Of a stretch of DNA of 22,470 nucleotides, positions 9,084-17,605 are shown piece by piece. Under the pieces are notes generated by a model. It was not told the origin of the DNA. It was given only the letters and a program-made list of their open reading frames with translations, and ran no database searches. Source of the stretch: Cladosporium sp. IMV 00045 (lineage: Eukaryota > Ascomycota > Dothideomycetes > Cladosporiales > Cladosporiaceae); contig MSJI02000779.1 of the NCBI GenBank assembly GCA_001931905.2, forward strand, positions 1-22,470, given 5' to 3'. Each line of letters begins with the position of its first letter. Within the stretch, counting starts at the first letter, position 1. A program made the position numbers and the translations under genes.

Positions 9084-9513
9084 ATGGAGATGGAAATCGA
9101 CCCCGAAATAGCCGCTCAGATGGGTTTCTCGTCCTTCGGCGGCACGACAAAGCGCAAATTCGCCGCAGACGAAGCCTTCACAGACGTTCAGCAGGACGCG
9201 CCAGCTGCGCGAGAGCCACTCAAACAGCCGCAAATGCCGTCCCTGTCGCTTCAGTGAAAGGACAGAATCGCCCTGCCGAAGAGCCAGTTACTGGTGAGTC
9301 GCTGTCGCCTGCAGAAAGCTGGAGCTTTTCATTGAACATCGTCTGACACTACTTCCAAGAATCGGCACAAGACAACATCACTCTTGCGGATGGATCTACC
9401 ATGAGTCTACAGGCATTACGTCGTGGATTGTCAACGCGCGGGGCGACAAGGCGTACTTCCTCCCGAGTTTCCTGGAAGACCCGTGGGAAAAGCTTGAGGC
9501 GAAGAAGCCTTGA
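9084..9513 (+). pseudogene. Small conserved fungal protein gene, broken by two frame changes
   Basis: Function of the family unknown. The ATG at 9084 opens MEMEIDPEIAAQMGFSSFGG followed by KRKF, a signature I associate with a short conserved fungal protein. That frame ends at TGA at 9258-9260. The frame one base back reads on (NAVPVASVKG...EEPVTG) to a good donor GTGAGT at 9294. After a 66-nt intron (branch CTGAC, acceptor ending 9359) it continues ESAQDNITLADGS...SLQALRRG. There a second one-base shift is needed to reach VNARGDKAYFLPSFLEDPWEKL and the stop at 9511-9513. Both shifts have the same sense, as if single bases were missing. Either the gene is decaying or the assembly has two base errors. 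The joined reading rests on family memory, so the first break is less certain than the second. Confidence 0.62.
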
Positions 9514-10204
9514 GCCAGAAACTTGCTAGAGTCTCGAACATGAGTTCTCACAATACTTGCCACTGCTTCTGGGAATACTCATGATGCCTTCTTTCCGAGA
9601 AGTCAGAGGCAGCGCCAATGTCGAAAGTACGCTCCCGTGACGGTACTAGCAGGCACCTGAGGCCTGGACGCATTCTCCGGGGAGCATGCGAATGCCGGAT
9701 GCAACGGTCGGCATTCATTTCATGGGCCATTGTTAGACCATATCCGGGCTGTAATTTGCGCACACGTTGGTCACTGATACGAAAAACTAGGGCGCTTCTC
9801 AGGGTCAGCGCCTGCACTTCACAGGGGTGAAGCGAAACATATCATCAGTGTCAGCGAGCATCTTGAATGTTGTGCCGTCATAGGATGACAGTGTCTTGCC
9901 TAAGGGACAGCTTGAGGAGGACATCGAGCGCACTCTACAGAATGAGAATGGTAAAATCGTCTGCTGTGCGCATGATTGTCAGCAGAGGCTTTTTTTGGTA
10001 TACTACTCAGAGAACAAAAGCAAAATGTCTTGGCTCGCTCACACAACCTAGTAGTCGTGTCAGAAGCCAATTCGCACCAGGTCCTTTGATCGAACTCTCG
10101 TTTCTTGTTTTCCTCCCACAACGTCGTCTTCCACCTTCAAAAGTCATCAGCAAGGCCATTCCTACCAACGCCCATCAACTTCCACGGCCACGGCTCACTT
10201 TCTC
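9514..10204. other. Intergenic stretch without recognisable gene
   Basis: About 690 nt between a plus-strand broken gene and the 3' end of a minus-strand gene. Short frames on both strands show no motif. I see no repeat, tRNA or transposon feature. Confidence 0.5.
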
Positions 10205-11518
10205 TCACACCAACGTAACCTTGCGGTACTTCCTAGCAATCCTCGCCTCCGCATCCTCAACCGAAACGAAACACGCCGCAACCTTCTGCGCATCCTCCCA
10301 AGACAGACCCTGGAACCCCTCCCTCTCGGAAACCGATCTCAGCACAGCCCTCGCCAAATCCCCCACGGGCCTCATTCTCTGCCTCAGACCCTGCGAAAAG
10401 ACGTCCAGCCTGCTCCTGACGACGAGCTTCCCCTTGGCGTCAAGGCGCATGTTGACGAAAAAGTCACAAAGCGCCTCGCCGTCGTCCTGCTGCCGCACGC
10501 GGAAGCAGATGTGCTTGATGTTCACGAAGCGGGGCGACACGCGCCACATCCAGTGCGTCTTGGGGACGGCGATGATGCCGGCCGCTGGGAGGGTTTTGGG
10601 CGCCAGGTCCAGTGGTCCGCGGGGCTCGGGGGTGTGCTTGCGGATTTTGGTGTAGACGCTGACGCGCAGCTTGTTCTCGGAGAAGATTATCGAGTGCAGC
10701 TCGTCTCGAAGGTCCGGGATGGCAAGGGTCAAGGCCGGTTCGGGCGTGGAGACCATGTCCAGGCGGGCGGATTTGAGGCCGACGTCGTGGTAGATGCGGT
10801 TGCGGAGTTCGGCTGGGAGGCGTTGGAGGTAGGTCTCTCTTGCTGGTGGTTCGGGCGAGGGGGATGGGGAGGTGAGGTCGATGAAGATTGGTGCCGGCTT
10901 GTGCTTCGGTGCTTGTGGGAGAGCATGCTCTTGCTGAGAGTTCGGTCTCGCGGCATACGGAGGTATCAGCATGGGTCTTCCTCCGGCCAGGGAACGGGTA
11001 TCCTCGCCCTCATTGCCTTCCAGCATGACCGAATGGGACCTTTTCAACGTGGTGTTTGTCGCCGGGCGGTAGAAGTCGAGAAATGCCGGATCAACGATGC
11101 TGTTAGTGGATGCAAGTGTAGGCGCAAGATTGTCGTTGACATTGAAACCTCTCAGTGGTAGCGGCCTTCCCACGATCGCTCCATGCTCGACTGTAGCATG
11201 TCTGTGGCCGGTGGGGAAAAGAGTCTCTCTAGTTGTATCTTCATTGCGAGGAATGACCTTGGGGAGCACTGGCAGGCCCCCAAAGTACTGCTTGCCATCT
11301 GTGAAGTGAGTTTGCTGGGCAGACCAGCCTGCGAATCCGCTGGATTCTGCTCCACGGTCTGCACCGTTGGCCACTGAAGAGTTCCAGGTCAGATTCGGCG
11401 GGTACGCAAGAGCCATGATGCTCTGCGGGCGTGGGAGTTGTGCGCCACCCTTCTCGATCGAGCGCAAGATATCCTGAGAGGCGAGAGACTCGTTCTTCAT
11501 CGGCTTCGAGTTGTCCAT
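10205..11518 (-). CDS. Hypothetical protein with SUMO-interacting motif and F-box-like segment
   Basis: Intronless, 437 aa, function unknown. Residues 1-205 look disordered (Pro, Ser, Asn and Gln rich, with no hydrophobic core). IFIDLT at 211-216, followed by SPSPSPEP, matches a classical SUMO-interacting motif with a phosphorylatable/acidic flank. Next comes YLQRLPAELRNRIYHDV (230-246), the LPxELRNxIY opening very common in fungal F-box-like proteins. The remaining C-terminal domain has alternating hydrophobic segments (WMWRVSPRFVNIKHICFRV, DFFVNMRLDAKGKLVV). A combined SUMO-binding and F-box-like layout suggests a ubiquitin/SUMO-linked adaptor, but this is inference. The ATG at 11518 is the first in the frame and follows a region with in-frame stops. 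Confidence 0.72.
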   Translation of the reverse strand: MDNSKPMKNESLASQDILRSIEKGGAQLPRPQSIMALAYPPNLTWNSSVANGADRGAESSGFAGWSAQQTHFTDGKQYFGGLPVLPKVIPRNEDTTRETLFPTGHRHATVEHGAIVGRPLPLRGFNVNDNLAPTLASTNSIVDPAFLDFYRPATNTTLKRSHSVMLEGNEGEDTRSLAGGRPMLIPPYAARPNSQQEHALPQAPKHKPAPIFIDLTSPSPSPEPPARETYLQRLPAELRNRIYHDVGLKSARLDMVSTPEPALTLAIPDLRDELHSIIFSENKLRVSVYTKIRKHTPEPRGPLDLAPKTLPAAGIIAVPKTHWMWRVSPRFVNIKHICFRVRQQDDGEALCDFFVNMRLDAKGKLVVRSRLDVFSQGLRQRMRPVGDLARAVLRSVSEREGFQGLSWEDAQKVAACFVSVEDAEARIARKYRKVTLV

Positions 11519-12391
11519 TGTCGTCGATGCAGTGCCGTAATCCTTGGTCTGTCAATCCGATGCTAGCAAAGCGTCAGTCAAGCAACCCTCTCCGTAATAA
11601 TCTCTCAATTTGCGCTCTTGTTCAAGCAAAGTGGCAGCGCCGATGAAGGGAAGAAGATCAAGGTCGCAGAATCATCAAAAAAGAAATAGCATATGAAGAC
11701 CCCTCGCTCCACGCACAAACGCACGTGATGCTGCCGCGCAAACAGGCGCATGACGTGGCGAGAGCCAGAGGCATGTGAAAGGTCCAAATCGCTAGCCACG
11801 TTCAGGCGCATGTGATTGTCGTGCTCTCACATGCGGTGACATGTGAAAGGGCCACGGATTGACAGTGGTGGGGCGAGTGGTTCGCTCGAAGGACTACCTC
11901 ACTTACACTCAGCACGAGCTTGGCGTTGCTCGGGGTGGCTGGTCACAGCACGTGAGAGCACTTCTGGCGACATGATTGTGCTTCTTTATAAAACAGTAGC
12001 AATAGACAATGCTCAGCAGTCATGAGTTACAAAGCAATGAATTCAAAAAAATTGCATTGATTACTTGTGAGCAGGTGAAGCGAAGTAAAAGCAAGAAAGT
12101 GAAACAGACTCGATGAATTTGATCTTGTTCTTTTTGTTACACTTGTTATACGAGAAGTTTTCAAGAGCATGTCTCGACGACAAAGTCACACCCTTAAACA
12201 CAATGCATGCAATCCACCCGTGATGCCTTGCATTTACAAACCAGAAAGAGAGAGAAAAGTCGCAGGGTCTCCGCCAGCTGAAGGGCAGGACCAATCACAC
12301 CCAACTAACACCGTCGCTAAAAAAGAAAATGCCTCTTCGCCTTACAATTCCCCATTGCAGGATAATCCTGCATGGGCGGCCAGTCTCTGCC
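11519..12391. promoter_or_regulatory. Promoter of the SIM/F-box-like gene and 3' region of MPE1
   Basis: 873 nt without a gene. The part from about 11700 to 11960 is dense in E-box-like hexamers: CACGTG at 11722 and 11949, CATGTG at 11772, 11809 and 11840, and its reverse CACATG at 11828. A near-identical 15-mer (CATGTGAAAGGTCCA / CATGTGAAAGGGCCA) starts at 11772 and 11840, and CAGGCGCATG occurs at 11743 and 11803. The part from about 12050 is AT-rich and probably holds the MPE1 3' untranslated region. Confidence 0.5.
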
Positions 12392-14383
12392 TTACTGGCC
12401 CATCTGCTTATAGTCGACGCTGCGCTGACGGCGTCCGCGATTCTGCATTCTACCCGGGTTGACGGGCTGGCGGAAGTAGGCTCCACCATCACCAGCCGGG
12501 CCCTGGGGAGTGCCGCTGTGGCTCCTCATGCCGTTGTTCATGCCGTTGTTCATGCCATTGTTCATGCCCCACTGCTGCTGTTGCTGCTGCTGCCATGCTC
12601 TAGGGCCTGCCGGTGGAGTGGGACCACCAGCATTTGGGCCTCCGAAGCCTTGCTGGCCAAAGCCAAAGCCACCGCCGTTCATGTTCATGTTCATATTGCC
12701 GTTCATGCCGCCCATGCCCATCGAACCCATCATGGGGTTCATCATGGGGTTCATGCCGCCGGGGCCGGGTCCGCCCATCATCATGGGATTCATGCCCATC
12801 ATCATCGGGTTCATCATCGCGGGGTTCATGCCGCCGGGCATGCCAGCCATGCCAGCCATGCTGTTCATCTGCGCCATGAACTCCTGCATGTTCTTTGCCA
12901 TGGGCATGACGGGTGGTGCGGTCTGGGCGTTATTGTTGTTGGGAGTGGATGCATTGCCAGGCTTTGACTGTCCAGGAGTTGCCTCCTTCGACCCAGTGCG
13001 CTTCATCTCAGTTGGTCCGACCGGCTTATGGGTGTTCTCCAGCTCGTCTTCAGCAGGGCGTTTCTTGCCGTTTGCAGAGCCGGGGCGAGAGTCGGACTGC
13101 TGGGACGACTTGGACTTATTTGGGGACTCGGGTGCAGCAGAAGGGCTCTTCTTGTTTGCCTCTTCAGCTGCGGCTTGCTTCTTCGACTTCTCGGCCTTCA
13201 TCTCATCCTGGACAGCTTTTATCTTGTCCAAGGTCTCGTTGTCGGCCTCCAGGCCCTCGAGCAGACACTGCTCGCCACAATTCGGACACACGAAGTCAGA
13301 ATCAATCAGCGCGTTCTCGATACACGTGCGACAATAAACCTGTCCGCAACATGGCGTCTTGACAGGATCGGAGAACATCTTATGATCTATCGAGCATTCA
13401 AGACCACGGGCACGCATGACTTCTTTGTCGGCCTCTAGTTCTTTGGCCTGCTCGGCTGCTACTTTCTGTGTCTGCTGAAACTTGTCCCAAGATGCTTCAT
13501 CCGGCTTTGCAATCACCCACTCGCCATTTGCTGTGTACATGGCACCGGCCGGTAGCTGAGATACATCGATCTTGCCGTTCTCATCCACAGCCTCGGGCTT
13601 CTCAATAACTTTGAGGAAAGAGCGGGGAATGCCAGTGGTGCGCCTAAACTTGGGGCGTCCATCATAATTTGGGTCGGTGTTCGTCGGGCAAGCCTGAATC
13701 CAGTGTCCCTTTTCACCGCAGCGGTGACAGATATATCCAGGTGGTGGCGGCTTGTCCGGAACTTGTGCTTGCTTGGGGAAGAATGGTCGGTTATTGACGC
13801 CCTTGCTGTTACAGGGTCAGTGTATGCTTCAGAAGTATCACTAAGAGGATGGATGAACTCACGCAGCGATGTCGGCCTGATCTGCCGCCCAAGATGCCTT
13901 GTTCTCGCTGAACATGGCCTGCAACTTCTCTTCCTCGGTCATGGGTTTGCCGGTTGCTGCAGGGCCAGTTGCTGCTGCTGCTCCCTTGCTAGGATCTGGG
14001 CGAGCAGCCTCGACACGATGTTGGTTCTTGGCGTTGACAGGCATCTTTCCAGAAACATATCGGGCAGCTCTACCAGCGCCTGGCTTGGTGGCGGGTAAGC
14101 GGCGTGCGATCACAGTAGTTGACCGCGGAATTTGAACTGTGTCATCGTCGTAGCCTACGTACATGTTAGTAACCCTTTCTCACGTGGGTGACGGTCATGG
14201 TGAGTACTCACGCTCATTGGTGTCGGAAGTGTTGATTTCAAGGTCGAAGTCGGTGCCATCGCCAAGCTTCGACAGGGCGATGATGTCGCGCTTCACTTCA
14301 AAGACAGACAAGCTCGTTCCATCAAATGTTATTTGAGAGGGCTCTTTCTGTGATTTGAACTTGAAGAAAATGGAGGAAGACAT
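12392..14383 (-). CDS. MPE1: mRNA cleavage and polyadenylation factor subunit MPE1 (RBBP6-like)
   Basis: Subunit of the nuclear cleavage and polyadenylation factor that matures mRNA 3' ends. Three exons: 14383-14212, 14154-13863 and 13805-12392. They encode 625 aa, with two 57-nt introns. Domains in order: a DWNN ubiquitin-like fold (residues 2 to about 78, from SSSIFFKFKSQKE to IPRSTTVIARRLP), a CCHC zinc knuckle C-HR-C-GEKG-H-WIQA-C at 181-194, and a RING-type domain at about 292-331 with Cys292, the 307/308 CC pair, Cys313, Cys316, Cys328 and Cys331. A Lys/Ser-rich linker follows. The C-terminal third is low-complexity Met/Gly/Asn/Pro repeats with an 8-Gln run and three GMNN units, and ends basic. 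The order DWNN-knuckle-RING identifies Mpe1/RBBP6. Exon joins restore both NERYDDDT and the run into KGVNNRPFFPKQ. Confidence 0.95.
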
Positions 14384-16607
14384 GTTGTATGATGAACAGC
14401 TGAGCTGTTTCTGTGTGACGTTTACGCCAGAGTACCAGTCTGTCTATGGCCTTCCGGAAGAAGTCCTTGTTTCACCTGCAGCGGAGGCGCTGAGTCGCGG
14501 AGTTGTCGTTTAGTGTTCAGAATGCGCGCGGGTGTGGATTTTCCTTCAGTGCAAGTGGATATAGTATACGAAGGGAGAGCAAGTAATGTACAGCGACAGC
14601 TCTTGAAGCCTTTTTGTAATCTGGCCAAAAAGCGCACGGTATTCTCAAAGGGCCTGCGGGAAAAACTAGGCTCGTCTTTTCAATTCAGAGTCTCTGTCTG
14701 TGACAATAGGGATAATCTGCGGGTCAGTGTGCGCTGCAAACTACAGCTTCCAACCGCCTGCCTCGTCCTTGTGTTCTTTCTGATGGTCTCGATCTCTTCT
14801 TCACTGCGCGTATGCTCCCAGTGCCTCCCGCGATCCCTTCGCCTCGCCCTTGTCGCTTGCTTGCGGTCGCGTACCTTTTAGTTTTCGGAGCTGCCTGGGC
14901 AGGTGGAAACGGGTGGTGAGTATTCGCCGCAAGGCGTAGGTCGAGAGAGTCAGTGTGATGAGATGATGGCGATGGTGATGGTGAGAGTGAGGTTGAAGAA
15001 GATAGCTGACAAAGTCAGAAGGTGGTTGTCAAAGTGAGCGAGCCAGGCTGACGAGAGACAGCGCGCAAGACAGACAAAGCCGAAAGCGAAGGGCGGGTGG
15101 CTTCCGCTTGCCGCTCGCTCGCGCCGCTGCCGGCTCCCGTGAACAATCCTGTCACGTGCCGTCTCCCGCTTCGGAAGGATCGGCGGATTGTCGGCAAGAC
15201 GGGTCCTTCAATCTCATGGCCGCTGCCCTGCATGAAAGGACAATCTATACGATTAAGCGAGTCACTTCACCATACCTGTCGAGCGTGTGTCCGGAGTACC
15301 AGAGTACAAGACGGATGTATTCATGTGCAGAGGCGTCTCTGGAGAGCAGACACGAGGCGGACCTTGACCTTCGTCTGCGAATAATTGCGATCACCACCGC
15401 TACTTGAAACTCAGCGATACTACTCTGACCTTACGAGAAGCACAAGGCCGTGTCCTGCGTCACCTGCTCGTATCGCATTGACGACCTGTGATTTCATCGC
15501 TCTCGAAGAAAGCATCAGCAACAGAATAATCCCTCAGTTTCCTGATCTCTCAAGATCGAAAACGCGGTGTTGACCGGTTCGAAAGCATGCTCCGACCGGG
15601 GTTGTTTCATTGTCATTGCACTCATTGCATACAGCGCTGCCGGCCACTAGGACTAGCAGAGGCATTTAAATACCACTAACTCACAAAGCGTCCTGACTAT
15701 ACAAGGATCACAAGCAGTAGCGCTTGCGACAAGGACCGCAGGCTCGCAGAAGACAAAAAAAACAACGACCCTGTCGACTGTCGCAAGCTCGAAGTCTCGT
15801 AACCGAGGTTCAATGTTGATCTTCTAGGAATACGATCAAAGCTGCACGCCGCCCAAAGATCGCCGTTGTATGATGATGAAGCAAGCTTGCTCTGCACCCA
15901 CTGGAATGCTGCAACTTTGCTAAACATAGCTCCCGGCTACTGGCTGGCTGCATTCGTCCGCGACAAGCACAAACGGCGCACTGCGTGGTCACGGGCTTCA
16001 TGAAGAAAGACGAGGGCATTCTGCACACCCCGCCTGCAGCGTCGATCGCCTCTATTGACACAAGGCATATGCATTGGCAGTAGTTTCGTTCGAACTTCCT
16101 TAGAAGGCCGTCATCCCGCGAGCCCCGACGAAATGAAAAGGCACCCCTCTTGAATCGTGCGCGCCCGAAACTTTGGTTAGCTTCGATTTCGGCACGCTCC
16201 CACCGTCATACTACTTTTTTATAGTACAATGCTACATGCCGGTGGATAGGTGACAGGCAAAATACGAGAAGATCTGCTCGAAGGCTACCGCAAAGTGTAA
16301 AGCGGTCAATCTTGGGCCCATTCATCATAGGACCGCTTGTGGAGGTTCAAGGTGGTGCACTGTGCAACTGCCCACTACCACCGTCCATCCATCTTGCCAT
16401 AGCACCAGGAAACCCGGAGATGGCCCTTCCGCATGCTCCAAAAGCATGCAACAACCAGGACTGTGAAGAAGGTATAAGTATCGAGTGAATTCTCCCCGTT
16501 GTCAACACATCCTTCACTCCATCAAACAATCCAAACTCCACAACAACCCGATCCATAACCAACCTTCTTATCACCAACCCAAAACCACCAACCCACCAAC
16601 CCTCAAA
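14384..16607. other. 2.2 kb gene-poor region between MPE1 and the PhiA-like gene
   Basis: The largest gap in the window. It should include the MPE1 promoter on the left and the PhiA-like promoter on the right, since the two genes point away from each other. Open frames up to about 120 codons occur but show no recognisable motif. A 35-codon frame at 14812-14919 looks signal-peptide-like but is unsupported. No tRNA, repeat array or RIP-like composition is seen; CA and TG are frequent throughout. Confidence 0.5.
16473..16480 (+). promoter_or_regulatory. TATA box of the PhiA-like gene
   Basis: TATAAGTA lies 135 nt before the start codon. It is followed after about 30 nt by a CA/CT-rich leader (CATCCTTCACTCCATC) characteristic of strongly expressed fungal transcripts. 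Position and match fit a core promoter. Confidence 0.55.
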
Positions 16608-17147
16608 ATGAAGACCACCGCCGCCGTCGCCGCCGTCACCGGCCTCATCGCCAGCGCCAACGCCCAGTACTTCGGTCTGATCAGCGCCCGCTCCGCCTCC
16701 CCCATCCACTTCGCCGGCGTCTCCGCCTCCGACCACAGCCTGTGGCTCAACAAGCCGACCGCGGCCTACTGCCCCGAGAACGTCGGCGACGCCTGCCCCG
16801 CCGGCAACGTGACCACCTTCGCCGGCGGCGACGGCAGCCTGAGCATGGGCGTCGTCGTCCCCGGCGGCCAGCAGGTGTACATCGAGGCCGACACCGGCCG
16901 CGTCAAGTACACCATTGCCCACTCCGCCGCTGTTCCTGAGGGCGCCGTCCGCACCGGCTGGTCTCTCTCTTCTGAGGGCGTCGGCAGCTTGGCCAACGAG
17001 AAGGGCGGTTTCGTCGCTTGCCCTTGCGAGGACGACTCCTGGAAGGTTTTCGTTGGCCTTGAGGGCGTCAAGTTCGACGACGACTGCCTTGGCTTCAACG
17101 CGATTACCTCTAACACCACTGTTGCTGGTGCCTGGCAGTACTCTTAA
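16608..17147 (+). CDS. PhiA-like secreted cell wall protein (Asp f 34 / IgE-binding type)
   Basis: Secreted cell wall protein. In Aspergillus nidulans PhiA is needed for phialide and conidium development, and homologues are known allergens. The intronless product is 179 aa. A signal peptide spans residues 1-19 (MKTTAAVAAVTGLIASANA, cleavage before Gln20). The family pattern follows: FGLISARSASPIHF (22-35), YCPE (54-57), FAGGDGSLSM, VPGGQQVYI (84-92), a GFVACPC motif (134-140), DDCLGFNA (158-165) and the terminal AWQYS. Five cysteines (55, 63, 138, 140, 160) and two N-glycosylation sequons (Asn67, Asn169) are visible. There is no GPI signal or transmembrane helix. Codon use is extremely C-ending in the first two thirds, and a TATA box plus C/A-rich leader precede it, so high expression is expected. 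A developmental role in this fungus is inference. Confidence 0.9.
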   Translation: MKTTAAVAAVTGLIASANAQYFGLISARSASPIHFAGVSASDHSLWLNKPTAAYCPENVGDACPAGNVTTFAGGDGSLSMGVVVPGGQQVYIEADTGRVKYTIAHSAAVPEGAVRTGWSLSSEGVGSLANEKGGFVACPCEDDSWKVFVGLEGVKFDDDCLGFNAITSNTTVAGAWQYS

Positions 17148-17605
17148 GCAGTCTCGAGAGGAGATTGCTGTGCAGCAATGAGGAATTGAGAGGAAGTGGT
17201 GGAAGTTTCGACGATCTGCAATTCAGCATTCTGTACGATATCATGTTTAGAAAGTAGAGGGCAAGATGAGCAAGCGATACATGCATGGGATACGCCCCAA
17301 TCAGTACATAAGCATAAGCATAACGAACAATCCAATGATATTTGGCAATGAATTCCCTCCAGTCCTTTACGCCCCCCATTGTTACGATTTCGCCATTGAT
17401 GGTTTAAATTGCCAAAGAGACGAGTGTTCGCGTAGTCAAATCACTTCGTAAACCACTCCCATCGCCTTCGACATAGTGACCCAACTTTGATAACACAGAA
17501 AGAAACCACACCAGAAAGAAACAATCCAAACGCCATGCTCAAAATCCAATCCCTTCCCTAACCAAAAGAACATAATTCCCGTCCATCAGATATTTCAAAA
17601 CCCTC
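17148..17605. other. 3' regions of the converging PhiA-like gene and CMR1
   Basis: 458 nt without a gene. It should hold both 3' untranslated regions. A short run of ATAAGC-type repeats lies near 17307-17322. Nothing else is recognised. Confidence 0.5.

Noticed and set aside
10511..11161. 216-codon plus-strand frame
   Set aside because: Overlaps the minus-strand SIM/F-box-like gene, whose protein has recognisable motifs; the antisense frame has none.
12510..13337. 275-codon plus-strand frame rich in Pro, Phe and Met
   Set aside because: Antisense of the MPE1 low-complexity tail; its composition is a mirror of the Met/Gly repeats.
14955..15015. Possible box C/D snoRNA (GTGATGA ... CTGA)
   Set aside because: The flanking bases do not form a terminal stem and there is no clear guide segment; the TGATGA lies in a simple GATG-rich run.
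15574..15590. GGTTCGAAAGC resembling a tRNA B box
   Set aside because: Does not match the B-box consensus beyond GGTTCGA and no cloverleaf or A box can be folded around it.
16347..16922. 191-codon Gly/Val-rich minus-strand frame
   Set aside because: Antisense of the PhiA-like gene; composition is an artefact of its C-ending codons.
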